A stretch of DNA of 64,000 nucleotides from Pisolithus tinctorius (lineage: Eukaryota > Basidiomycota > Agaricomycetes > Boletales > Pisolithaceae), in NCBI GenBank assembly GCA_024663395.1, contig JANFAH010000032.1, positions 186,001 through 250,000 on the forward strand. Direction: 5' to 3'. Made by a program: the position numbers and the translations under genes. How positions within the stretch are numbered: the first letter of the stretch is position 1; each line of letters begins with the position of its first letter. The notes under the pieces are model-generated. The model saw nothing but the letters and a program-made list of their open reading frames with translations, searched no databases and was not told the DNA's origin. Below are positions 9,672 to 20,460 of the stretch, one piece after another.

Positions 9672-12404
9672 CTAAGTGCTGTCATAGGGAGCAGTGTCAG
9701 ATGTAACTTCAGAACCATCCATATCAGTATCTATCCATCCGTCTGTCTCCTTGTCATCTTCCGAGCGAACTGTCGGGAACAACGGGTGGAACGGCCCGCG
9801 GCGCTTATTGTGCAGCGTATCTGGTTGAGATGAAGGTGGGGGGCCGACACGAAACACATCGTCATCATGCTCATTTTCTTCATTGCCTCGTCGTTCCAGT
9901 CGTCTCGCGATTCCTGCCCCGCTGCCGCGTCTGTGACGGGACAGCTTGACTTCGTGAAGGTGTGCAGTACGTGCTAACCGCTTAGTTGATCGAGGAGTTG
10001 GGTGGGGAGATGCGGTGGATGAATTGGATTTGGCAATGGGTAAAACTTGTGGAATCGAACGCGGGTCGACAGAAAGCACTTGCCTATGTCGTGTTGGCGT
10101 TCGAGTTGAATGGTGTCCGTGAAAATGTTTGTGCAAGGAACTCGTGGACGAAGATACAGATTCCCTTGGGAGATGACGAGGGGTCAAGTCGATAAACGAA
10201 GGTTGTCTTTGGGATGTTGAGGAAGGGAACGCCATCCGTGCCTCCGAACCTGTCGTCAGATGAGTCCAAAGGCGTCTGCCAAAGAGAATAGACGCACCCG
10301 GCGTCTTCTCAGCACCATTGCGTTGAACGGTCGGACTGAGACTTCTCAGCCTCAGGGGATTCCACCCTCCAAGTTCCTTGTTGCTTCCGAGACTTAGCGG
10401 CCGCGTACCCCACTGGCGGGCGGAACGGTTGAAGTCCGCCTGAGATTGCTCGACGTACGGAGCACCTCTCGTGAATCCCATGAACACAAGTACTGCTAGG
10501 AGCAGACACAGTTGTGCAATTCCGAGACGCTTTTCAAGGACAACCTATAGCCGACGTCATCACTAGAAAGTCACGTCGAGTCAAATAGCACCCCTACCTC
10601 ACTAGCCAGATGATTGACTCGCGAGAGCAGCTCGCTATGCTCGAGCTCCAGCCGCAGTCTCTGCCTTTCCCACTCCTGTACTGTGCGCAGATACATCTGG
10701 GATTGCATTTGCTCCTAAAAAAATGTGAAAAGCGGAGTGAGCGGTTACCATACCCTAGGTATTGGGAACCACCGACAATGCTTTCTAATCTCCCCACTTC
10801 CTCCCCCAACTTCCTGAGTACCTCCCTCACTCCGGTAATCTGTTCCTCCACATATCGTGCGTATAACGTATGGTTTGCCTCTAGCGCGGTCAACTTGTTC
10901 ATGATAGTGCCAAATATGGACTCGCCGCTAGGAGCGGGAGAGTGTACGCTGGTATATGAACGCGAATTAGACGCAGCGGAGGTTACAGAGGCATGCGTTG
11001 AGAGTGTGCGCGATGATTGCGACTCCGAAACACGCGTACTTGTATGCTCGCTCGTAGGTTGATTGTGTGAGGTCGCAAATGGGGTCTCGTGGGACATTAT
11101 AGATGCTATGGACGATATGACTTCGGCCAAGGAAGAGGACATGACATGTGATGTTGTCTGTGAATACTCGCCTGAGGGGATGGATTCTGGAGACCCATGA
11201 GCAGCGGGAGGCGTGGCTGAAGATGTAGGAGATGTCCCGCCGTGTGGGGCTTGCACGGTAGAGGAGCTGTTGGACAAGCCCATCACGCCACCTTCCTGGC
11301 CGGACGAGAAATTTCCGCCGCTCATCATTGCGCTCGCATTTACAGCACCCGACTCGAGCATGTCCACGAACGCATTCATGTCGGTGGGAGGTCGCTGTAT
11401 CGAGTTCGAACTAGTAGGAGTAACTTCGGCGATCAAAAGCCTTTGTTCCTCCAGTCGAGCACGACTCTCTGCTTCCCACATAACCCACTTCCACTGCTCC
11501 AGGTGAGTCAGACCGTACACGCGCAGAAGAGAGATAGGACAGTAGTATTCGTGCCCGTAATATGAATGGAAGTCGATTCGGATATACCGATAGAAGTCAC
11601 GCAACGACGTAGGTGGATGGAATGACTGTCAGAGGATGAGCACCACGAGTGAGAGAGGACACCGACTAAACACAATACCTGTACGCCCCTGACGTTCTTG
11701 CCGCGGTACGTCCCAGCAAATGTCCATCCGTCATCCGTCGCAGGGTAAGTCTTGGCCACTCGAACGGTAAAATCCTTGAACACCCCACTGAAGAACTCGA
11801 AGTTGGCAAGTTGCACGGTATCTATCCGGATGTCGTCACACAATTCGACCACCACGAATTGGTCCCCCCCGTTCTTCGATGTACACGGGGAAAGCATGTA
11901 CTTGTCCTTCTTCTCCGAAAGAATGGAAGACGCGGATTTAGCTGACCGATGTGCCGTGTGTACTCGGGCAGAGCAGTCCATATTGGCAAAGTTGAACCTG
12001 TCCGTGATTGGCACCCTAAAATGAGGTGGTAAGCTGTCCTGCGGAAAAGAGGGTTCTGGGGCGGTCGCATGCGTGTCTACGGGCGACGGCGTCTCGGTAT
12101 CTCGAGAAGTGTCAGATGTAGTTCTCTCGGACGCCTCTGTTGTGGTTGCCTGGGACGCTGTCTGCGAGTGAGCGTGAAGCTGCTTAGACTTCCATTCTTC
12201 AAACGACAGTAAGATATCTTCTGGACCTTCTGGTGGGTCTACAGAGGGTAAAGGCTTCAGACAGCACAAGGGCGGCTCAGGATGGAGTGCGCGGTGCTTG
12301 ACAACGATGGCACGGAATGGATCGTTGGTCGACACCGTAACTTGGGACACGGCAAGCGTGGCCACGAATGCCAGTGCAAGCAACGTCAGCGACCACGAAA
12401 GCAT
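9672..12404 (-). CDS. SLP1: SUN-domain protein of the Slp1/Opt type (854 aa, four exons)
   Basis: Exons read on the minus strand are 11679-12404, 10777-11625, 10598-10714 and 9672-10544. Introns of 53, 62 and 53 bp all have GT-AG ends and phases fit. The ATG at 12404 opens a signal peptide (MLSWSLTLLALAFVATLAVS). A LSFEEWK motif follows near residue 85, typical of SUCO/Slp1 proteins. The SUN-like domain spans roughly 165-290, with NFANMDCSARV, KDKYMLSPC, VVVELCDDI and, across the first splice, FHPPTSLRDFYRYIRID and YYCPISLLRVYGLTHLEQW. Then come a Ser/Thr-rich linker, a coiled coil over the second splice, a hydrophobic segment (LCLLLAVLVFMGF) and a basic tail. Family members act at the ER or nuclear envelope, in yeast in folding or stability of membrane proteins. 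A dead partial copy lies at 4637-6174. Confidence 0.9.
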
Positions 12405-12675
12405 CACCGACGCCGAGGCTAGGAGGTCAAGTTGAAGTGTAAAGCGGACATAAGTCAATGGAATGTTTGCATGTGGAAACAACGGATATTGGATCTGACA
12501 CGTCGACTAAGGACAACATTCCATTCTACGTCTACTTCCGGCTCAGCATCATCTCAGAGGAATGCACACAGTAGATGGCTAATTCATGATCATTACGAGG
12601 CAGAGATATCAGGTCAAAGAGAGGCAATCAAGTATAGTATTTAGCACTGTCCACGGCCACTCTCCGCTGGGAAAC

Positions 12676-13605
12676 TCAAGAACACTGGTGGGACGCGACA
12701 CGTCAGCGGACGGAGAAACAACGCAAACACCGTGTAACACTCACTAGTCCAACTAGTTCTCCTGCCTTAGTGTGCATGATAAGTGCTACAATCAAGCCTA
12801 TCGAGGACGTCAGGTCACTGTGGTCGACAAAGCAAGGACCACACCACATACCGTACAAAGCCCAAAACTTCCGCGAAGATAAGAATCAAGATCTGTCAAA
12901 AAATGAGTGGTGGTCGGGCGTGCGGCACATAGCAAACATACCATGCCAACGAACAGTCGGGGTTGCTGTGCGGTACCTCTCACGCCAGCATCACCAACGA
13001 TACCAATGGCAAAGCCAGCTGCAAGACCTGAAAGACCCACGGATAGACCCGCACCGAGGTCAATGAAAGCCCTGTGCGAGGGGCATTGAAACTCCCACTA
13101 GAGACACAATTTCAGCCAACAACCCCAAAGCCACGGCGGGATCTACACATACGTGTGCCGGAAATGATCACCGAAACGACAAGGCCGTAAATCTAGTCAC
13201 GGGTGAGTGAGATATGGCAAGTAATACCAATGAGAGACGCACAGCAATGATACCGGCCATGATAACGGGGACGGAACATTTCATGATAAGGTCAGGCCGG
13301 AGGACACCCATAGCGGAGATACCGACACCAGACTTGGCAGTACCATAACTGCACGCCGGTCAACATACAGCACAGAAGGAGCGTCTGATTCAGTTTCCAG
13401 CGTACCTTGCACCGATGCCTGGTGAGCGGTATGGGTGTAAGACAAGAGCAAGTCCATCATGTCAACCAAGGCTACTCACAGGTGAATACAATTGCGCAGG
13501 TGCAAGCCCTGTTCGCGGCAGTTCACAACGATTCAAAGCCACTGCAAAGATGCCACATACCATTGCACCAAAGAACGGTGCGTACACAGGACACAAGTCA
13601 GACAT
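12676..13605 (-). pseudogene. VMA3: V-ATPase subunit c (proteolipid) gene with three 1-nt insertions
   Basis: Nine short exons encode a clear V0 proteolipid: MSDLCPVYAPFFGAM, then [69 protein letters not shown] and ILILIFAEV. Minus-strand exons: 13561-13605, 13480-13508, 13406-13418, 13243-13348, 13153-13192, 12942-13097, 12852-12892, 12745-12797, 12676-12684, with good GT-AG borders. The frame breaks three times, each by one extra T after a GGC codon: exon 2 (13504/13505), exon 6 (13066-13068) and exon 7 (12857-12859). Ignoring those bases gives 162 residues, the normal size, and every splice phase fits. The proton-carrying Glu sits in LIFAEV. Either a recently broken copy or base-calling errors. 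The protein forms the c-ring that pumps protons into vacuoles and Golgi. Confidence 0.85.
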
Positions 13606-13791
13606 TTTTTTTCTTGTTCGGTGGTGCTCGCGGACAGAAAAACAAAGGAACGCCGGTTTGCTAGTTGAACGGTTCGAAACCGACAACACAGCGCGCAGTA
13701 CTAATCGGGCCACTCCGGGCGGAGATCGAATTTGTGGCTTGCCGACGCTCTGCCGAGTTTGGCAAGGCCTCCTCAAGAGTCAAGACAAACC
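13606..13791. promoter_or_regulatory. Divergent promoter region, V-ATPase c and thioesterase
   Basis: Only 186 bp separate the start codons of the minus-strand V-ATPase gene (13605) and the plus-strand thioesterase (13792). The region must hold both promoters. I see no clear TATA box. Confidence 0.45.
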
Positions 13792-14727
13792 ATGGCGGCG
13801 TGCATGAAATTCACCCAACGAGTGAGTGCACTTACGGACTGAGCCTGATCAGAATTACATTTGCTGTAGGTCTGGAAGTCATTCATAGACACGAAGGGTG
13901 AGTCCCGCTTCCGCTACGTCGAGTGTGCTCATATAACAGAGTAAGAAAGGACACTGATGCACAGTGTTTTCCCCACGTAAACATTTCAACGCGATGCTAT
14001 TTGGGGTGCTTCAACTAATAATCGCGCGCAGCTCCAAATTCTACGTGCTAAACCAGGGCGTTGTCGAAACGGCGCTCAAGATCCAGCCTTCCAATCGTCC
14101 GTATTGTTTACGCGACACGGTATAGTGCAATGACTGACTCTCCTGTCACTTTCACAGTGAACCGTGTCGGGGTGGGTTATCTTCGTGCATGTCACTGAAT
14201 GTCATGTCGAAAATAGCGCATAGACTGCTCACGGTGGACTTCTGCTATCACTCACCGACACACTTGGCTCTCTCGCTGTCGCATCCAGGGGACATTTCAT
14301 GACTGGCGTCTCCACGGATGTGTGTACATCGTTTGTTCGCCCAGCTGGAAAAGCTGGTGATACGCTATTCGGAAAAGCAACACTCACCTCGTTAGGTCAG
14401 TCAAATTCGGGGGCTTTCAATCCGTGTCCTCACATGACGAGATGTCCGTTAGGACGGCAAGTGGCTTATACCCGCATTGATTTCACGAACGCCAACGGTG
14501 AACTCGTCGCATATGGGAGTACGTTATTTGCTGTTTCAGCGGCGATCACATCCCTTTGACCCCGTATTCAGCGCACACCAAATACATCGGCAAGTCTGCG
14601 ACCGATCCGGTGAGTCATCTAAACCAGTTAATGATACCACTTGGGTCAACAACCTCCGTCAAAGAAAAATGTGAAATTCTCAGATGATGGCGAGACGATC
14701 ATAGAAGGCGGAAGTACAAGTGACTAG
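13792..14727 (+). CDS. Hotdog-fold acyl-CoA thioesterase, PaaI/THEM type (180 aa)
   Basis: Exons: 13792-13821, 13870-13897, 13965-14096, 14158-14171, 14224-14395, 14453-14518, 14572-14609, 14665-14727, with GT-AG introns and matching phases. The core reads NRVGTAHGGLLLSLTDTLG, in which HGG begins the central hotdog helix and the following D is the usual acidic catalytic residue. Then come SLAVASRGHFMTGVSTDV, FVRPAGKAGDTLFGKATLTS, VAYTRIDFTNANGELVAYG and HTKYIGKS. Length fits single-hotdog enzymes that hydrolyse acyl-CoA. No mitochondrial or peroxisomal signal is obvious. The first two exons are weakly supported. In exon 3 a second frame reads LQILRAKPG, closer to what such proteins usually have, so a small intron or indel there is possible. 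Confidence 0.8.
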
Positions 14728-15195
14728 CACATCTCAGCGTAGCCTTTACTTGCTTCAATTTGGACCTGCTTGCCATTCAGTATGTTCCTCCCGAGTGCGT
14801 CCGTCGGCGAATTGGATCGAGGTGATGAGTCGGAACTAATCGTTGGCGTAATACTGGTCGGCGGGCGCTCTGCCACTGATGCCCACGTGCGTTTTACAGT
14901 TCCCGTGCTTCCAAGACCGAGGAAAACCAAATAGGGCGTCTTTTCGTGGTTGACTTGGCCAGCTTAATAAGACAATTTACTGGTGAAGGCCCGCTTTCTT
15001 AAAGGCAAGAGAGAGAGGAGTGAAACCCATCCAAGTCGGGTCGGTTTCCCGAACTTTCCAATGCAGCCACGACAAGAAACGAATTTTGACCAAGACAACA
15101 GAATACAGACTAAATGATGGTGCTTGTTAAATACATATGAAAAATATCCCGGCGACACCCTGAAAATACTACTTGACATACAGTGACTACGTGGG
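14728..15195. other. Convergent intergenic region, nothing recognised
   Basis: This lies between the 3' ends of the thioesterase and the F-box gene and must contain both polyadenylation regions. No further coding signal was seen. Confidence 0.45.
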
Positions 15196-16875
15196 TTAGA
15201 GTGGGGTGGCACTCTCGTTATCCGGTTCACACAAGGTATACTCGTCGCGAAGTACACCACCAATCGCCTTGACCATTCCCGGCGTATATCTAGAGAGCTT
15301 CTGCAGCGATGCGAGGAATACATGATAAGCCCACTGCATGCTAACGCACCACGAGTAACGCACCGCTCGAAGCGAAGGAGATATAGGAAAATTGGTTCTC
15401 CCTATTCTGATTTGGGGATCCTTGAGTTCCACGATCGCGTACCGCATCAAACGTTCATGGAACTCCAGAAACTCGCTGCTATTAGCTAGCTCCTCCAGCG
15501 AGACGCGCAACATGGTCTTGTTTTTGCGATTTCGTTCCGTAAGCCACCGGAATAAATCCTCCATGATACTCGTCTCAGGCTCGATGACGGTAACACTCTC
15601 GAGGTTCCGCCAACAGTCAACTGGTCGATGAGACCCGTTGTGACACAAAAACGCAGTCACCTCCGCTCCACCGAGTGCTGCGTTTTGTACCATGGGGAAA
15701 GCAGTGATAAGAGATGTCATGTCATGTCTCCCGTTGACAGCATTCCTGATGCGAAGGTCGGTCACGCGGGGAAACCTAGGGGCGCCATCGGTGCCATAAA
15801 ACACGGGAGGCGTCAACGTGTCCATGTGCCAACGCGGGACATAGTTTAAATGACGTAACTCAGGGGCAACCATAGCCATCAAGATACTCTCTAAACCCGG
15901 CATCTCGACGTCGCGTGGATACAAGTTGAGCGTGTGCAGCGAGGGCATGTGAATGCTATCCGGAGCCAAACTCAGGTCCCTGAAACTCCTCCCCGTTCCA
16001 TACAGGGTCAGACTGGTGAGCTCGAATGATTCCTGTAAGATGCTCCGCAGCGCGAACGGCAGCGAGGGTACACTTGGAGACCATTGCGTGTTATCCGTGA
16101 TGAGCGCGAGCGAGGTCAGTTGGAATGCAGGGACGACGTCCGGAATCCGGAATGCGCCGAGATGAAGGTAGGTCAGTCTTGGACAAGTGTCCGGCGAGAT
16201 CCAGTTTGGCCAAGGGAGAGTACCCGTCTCACGTTCATCCGACCGAATATGAATGCGTTCCACCGGAGAGTAAGACACGGAGTCGAACTGAGCGAGCATG
16301 ACCTGCAACGTAGATGGGGGGAATCCTCGGATATCGAGGCTGCGCCAACGCCACGCATGCTCTGCTAGAGGAACAATCAGGGATAGAAGATGCCGGCGTG
16401 GACCGAGCATCCCGAACCATCGTTCCCGCATGAGCAGGGGCCGGATGGTAATGTTCAAGGGTATGTCTCGACTCTGGGTGAGGTGGCGTCTGACCATCGT
16501 TTGCGTCCACCTAGGCGTAATATTGACATGGGTCCACAAGCTGGCCGTGTGGGTTATTACGTTCTTCCAGCGCCGACACACGCCGAGCCACTTCCAGCAC
16601 GGATCTACGCATGTCGAGCAATGGTAAGATGTCGCGTGTTCCAGTATGGTAACCAGGATTTCGTTGGGAAGCTTTTGAATGAGGGCTCCAGAGCTTTTTT
16701 GAATGAGCTCATCCAGCTCCACTTGGACCTGCTCCGCAGCAGCTCGGATCTCCCGAAGTTCCTGGAGGAGCACCATTTCTTTCTCCTTCAGCCGGGCGAG
16801 TTCAGACCTTAGTTTGTCGACATCGTCAGATGTCGGAGATCTGGCAGTGCGCACCACCGACTTCCGAGTATGCAT
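15196..16875 (-). CDS. F-box domain protein, single exon (559 aa)
   Basis: I start at the ATG at 16875 (MHTRKSVVRTARSP); an open extension to 17055 has no support. Residues about 20-60 form a Lys/Glu-rich coiled coil (LRSELARLKEKEMVLLQELR). The F-box follows at about 65-115: ALIQKLPNEILVTILEHA, with CWKWLGVCRRWKNVITHTAS and LWTHVNI. The remainder is a long region with leucine-rich segments such as LTSLTLYGTGRSFRDL and MPSLHTLNLYP, as in the large Agaricomycete F-box families. Such proteins bind Skp1 and recruit substrates to SCF ubiquitin ligases. The substrate is unknown. These families expand fast and are often species-specific. Confidence 0.85.
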   Translation of the reverse strand: MHTRKSVVRTARSPTSDDVDKLRSELARLKEKEMVLLQELREIRAAAEQVQVELDELIQKSSGALIQKLPNEILVTILEHATSYHCSTCVDPCWKWLGVCRRWKNVITHTASLWTHVNITPRWTQTMVRRHLTQSRDIPLNITIRPLLMRERWFGMLGPRRHLLSLIVPLAEHAWRWRSLDIRGFPPSTLQVMLAQFDSVSYSPVERIHIRSDERETGTLPWPNWISPDTCPRLTYLHLGAFRIPDVVPAFQLTSLALITDNTQWSPSVPSLPFALRSILQESFELTSLTLYGTGRSFRDLSLAPDSIHMPSLHTLNLYPRDVEMPGLESILMAMVAPELRHLNYVPRWHMDTLTPPVFYGTDGAPRFPRVTDLRIRNAVNGRHDMTSLITAFPMVQNAALGGAEVTAFLCHNGSHRPVDCWRNLESVTVIEPETSIMEDLFRWLTERNRKNKTMLRVSLEELANSSEFLEFHERLMRYAIVELKDPQIRIGRTNFPISPSLRAVRYSWCVSMQWAYHVFLASLQKLSRYTPGMVKAIGGVLRDEYTLCEPDNESATPL

Positions 16876-18013
16876 CAGCAAAGGAGAGAGAAATGGGAAA
16901 CAATCACTGCGACTAGTGGAATGGAGCGACTGGATTGCACAGACGACACAAAAAACGCACCTTGTGGAGAAAAAAATTTTCGTCGATCTGGGGAGGAAAC
17001 GGGTGCGCACTAAAGCAGTGCACTTTGGCAGAGCTTGAATTATAAGTAGAGCCAAGTTTGAGCACCCGGACCCGGGAGGACGGAACGTTCAGTTAACATT
17101 CCAGTTGGGTGACATTTCAGGCGTCTATGAAATAGTCTCAAGATCATTGATCATGTGAAGTGGCCCTTTTCTCAAGCTGCCCTCATCCTAAGTGAGCTCG
17201 GGAAACGGCCCTAATTAAGCCCTTACCGTTTACATGTTTCTTTTCTGTTGCGGAAGAATCTGGAAGAATCCATTTGGAAAAGGTTTGGAGATATGATTGA
17301 TGACATGCCAGCAGGATGGATGTTATGTATGGAAGCTCACCTATATTTGACAGATATGATTATGATCCTGATGGCCCGCTTGGAGGTCGGTCTGTCGGGC
17401 GAAGGAGATGATCGATGTGGCAGGCAAGTATGGATTAGCCTAGATTGCGGCCTGGGCAATTAAAAGCTATACTTAAACGATGTTTAGCGAGCGTCTCATG
17501 CCTACTTACCAGTAAGTATGGTTTGTGCCAACCCAATGGTGCCCGGGTCCTCGGGGAGGACACCTTGATTGCCGAGGGCACGCACATAGGGACAGCGGGC
17601 TCACCGCGGCCCTTTTGTGGTCAAATATCAGTAACTTGTGGAGCTCCCGCGAGCCAAGAGGCTCTAGTACACTACTAGCCCCATTGTGATTTGGTCAGTT
17701 TTCGAGGATGATGACTAGTATCTAACAGGGCAACAGGGCCAAAGATGACAAGGACGAGCCTTTCTGCAAACGTGCGAGTGAAACTAGGTAACTTTAATGC
17801 CTCATGTCGATTCACCACGTGTGTCCCCCATGAGCCTCAGGCAAGTCGACGTCCCTGTGTACTATGTACAAACACTGTCACCACTCCACCTGCTCCACTT
17901 CATAGTGTGAGCTGCGGGTAAGTTAACGTCCCTAGCTAGCACTAGTCACCACCATCCACTTCACTCCCAAAGTGTTCGTCTGATGCCTACCAATGTATGT
18001 AGCACGCCATTTC
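16876..18013. other. Intergenic stretch, nothing recognised
   Basis: 1.1 kb upstream of the F-box gene and downstream of ALG11. Short frames show no family motif. It holds the F-box promoter; no TATA box or repeat stood out. Confidence 0.4.
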
Positions 18014-20086
18014 CTAGGGTATATGACTTCTCCACCCACTCTTCTCCCACCCTTTCACGAACTCCTCCTCGGAAAACCTCTCGGTTGCCCATCTCCGCGC
18101 CCTCTCGCGAAGGGCTGTCGTTTGTACCGGATCCAACGTCAGGATCTAAACATCCATCAGGTAAGTAACAAGCGAAGGCAACCTGATCACCTGACCTCGT
18201 GCATGGCAGTCGCGAACTCTCCGGGGGCTTTGGCATGAAAGCCCGTGGGCCCTGATTGGTAGGGTACCACTATGTCATGTAAAGGACCTCCAGACGCGTG
18301 TACCAACGGGATCAAACCGGCAGCCTGGATATCAACGAAAGCATCTTGAGCTTTGCGCACAGATACCACGAGAACGCGGAGATAAGAAAATACCATGAAT
18401 TCAACAATATTGATGCCAAAATGTTCGTCCACCATTGTGCTAAGCCCGATACTACCACGGGACAGCCATTTTAGGACCTCTGGGTAAGAAGCATTGACAA
18501 CGAAGGTAACATGATTCTACAGCGGGAGAACCACGAGGTCAGTACACGCATCAAATCATATGTTTCATGTGGCTTCCAATATGAAATTGGGGAACCTACG
18601 AGGATGTCCAATTCGCTTGCCAATGAGCGGAGTTCTCCCACTCTGGCCAAATCACCCGCATTGCGAGCGCCACCAAGAAGCACAAGGTGCACTTTACTTT
18701 TAGGGGAGCATTTGTACTCGGGATGATCCATTAAAAGTTGTGCGAATGCTCGAAGTTGGGCTGCATGGTCTTTCTCCGGACTGCGTTATTACAATTCAGT
18801 GCTCTATTCGGCAAGTCCAGGGTCGACGGGACGACGCACCGAAATTGCGCCACACTAAGAATGGTAGGCTCTCTATTATCCAAACGGAACTTGACCATCT
18901 CCCGCATGTCACAGGGTGGATATACAATTTCAGGCTCTACAGTCTGGACACCCTGGCTACCTGCTGTGGGATAACTACCCACAACGAGCATTGTCGTCTG
19001 CAGAGCTCTTGATGAAAGAGCTAATTCGACGGCCAGAAGAGGTGTGAGACGGCACGCCCAACACATCATGGGCCCGAAATGCTCGTGGGATAGTATAGAA
19101 GCTATATGGTTTCGCGTCCACGAGGAGTTCACCATCAGAAAACGAGCGTGTGAGAGAGAAAGAGCGTAATAGTACATCATAAGGCGGTAGTAACTGTTCA
19201 AAATATGGGTCGGAATGATAAGGCCAAGGAACAAGGAAAATGGGAGGCACTCACGCTCGTTTGGCCCACATCTTCCAAGACTCCGCTGGGACACGCGCAA
19301 GCATGTCAGTGGATATGGTTGGGTAGTGGACATATGCTCCGGTTGGGACGGCACCGCGAGTAAGCCAGGTTACTGCGGGGAACGTGAATGCATAGCCCAT
19401 GGTATCTGAAAAGGAAACCAGTACGGTCCGTTGAGCTTGGTGAAATGGCAACATAGCATCCACCTCACCGATGTATAGGTCTGGGACGAATCCGCACATA
19501 GCCTCCCAAGCGAGGTAGATGGAGCCCAAGCTCTGACCAAGGATGGTGAACCGTGGCCATCTCGAATCTTCCACCAGGTATCTTGACTTCAAATAGACGA
19601 AATGTAACGTCGATGGTTCCAAGTCAATGGCAAAGCGAGCCTACAGGTGTGTCGATGTCTAGCAAGGCTCAGGCTCGCCAATTGACGTGATTGTTCACCT
19701 TTACTTTATTTATGATGTCCGTTTTCGACGCATCCGTGTCACCGGAATACACGACAGATACGATATCCCTGTGCTCTCGTTGGATGTGTGCAATGGCGGT
19801 CCACAAGACCCGCTCTCCTCCTCCACCTGCATTGCTTGGAAAATTCTCATCAGTTGGACGGCGTGGATGTCAAACCTCCTTGGCAGGCGAATCCGGGAGC
19901 AACTCACCAGTATGGATGAAAGAATCCAACGAATCTGTAACTTTTGGATTCCGCGCGCTGAGCAAGGCCGAGTTGGTCAAGTACAGCTTGGCGAGTTCGT
20001 AGTGACTTTGACCAAATAGACTCCGTGTAGGCGACGTAGGCAAGAACGGTGGCCAGAGAGCCTAGCCCAGCCAATAAAAGATACAT
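18014..20086 (-). CDS. ALG11: ALG11, GDP-mannose:Man3GlcNAc2-PP-dolichol alpha-1,2-mannosyltransferase
   Basis: The ATG at 20086 opens an N-terminal membrane anchor ([20 protein letters not shown]). About ten exons follow with phase-consistent GT-AG introns. Recognisable blocks in order: [166 protein letters not shown] and [14 protein letters not shown], ending KSGWRSHIP. This is a GT-B glycosyltransferase (GT4 type). The conserved EHFGI motif has the acidic residue expected for retaining enzymes. The enzyme adds the fourth and fifth mannoses to the lipid-linked oligosaccharide on the cytosolic ER face. I did not place every splice site exactly. Confidence 0.9.
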
Positions 20087-20460
20087 GGCAGGTCCGCACG
20101 CGTTCCAGGCTGGAGGACTCTGCGGCGTCGCTTATGTAATGGCCCCAATGTTGCAACGATTGGTCTTCGATCATGCACACTGCCCGCAACTAGTCTGATA
20201 ACCATGAGGCCCAAGCTTTCTGAGTACCAGTCTGGTCGCGGGGCTGGTAGTTTGGCTTGCAACGTGGTAGCACGCAGGCTGAGCGCTGAACTTTGTCTCA
20301 TAAGAGGCCTTCTCTGCAGGATCTGCTGCTATGGCTATCCACACAACACACGTTTCTCTGTCCTTAGCTGCGGAAATCTAAAGTGTTTTCATAGGTTTCT
20401 TCGAACTTTTTTTGTGGACCTGTGGTGAGTTGTTTCGACAGAGTTCGTCATTGCACCTAC
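20087..20460. other. ALG11 upstream region
   Basis: About 370 bp between the ALG11 start and the first copy of the duplicated segment. No coding signal recognised; it should contain the ALG11 promoter. Confidence 0.4.

Larger units (their letters stand above)
7318..11292. repeat. Tandem segmental duplication, copy B
   Basis: This is the partner of 852-6174. Gene order and orientation are identical: plus-strand cysteine-rich gene, minus-strand cysteine-rich gene, SUN-gene 3' part. Here the SUN gene continues intact beyond the homology limit at about 11292 to its start at 12404, so copy B carries the ancestral junction and copy A is the derived truncated block. Confidence 0.8.

Noticed and set aside
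12810..13040. Treating the [12 protein letters not shown] frame as a stand-alone small gene
   Set aside because: It is one exon of the V-ATPase subunit c gene; flanking exons with correct splice phases are present.
16876..17055. N-terminal extension of the F-box protein to 17055
   Set aside because: Residues are not like a targeting signal and the ATG at 16875 directly precedes the conserved coiled-coil part; the extension is probably 5' leader.
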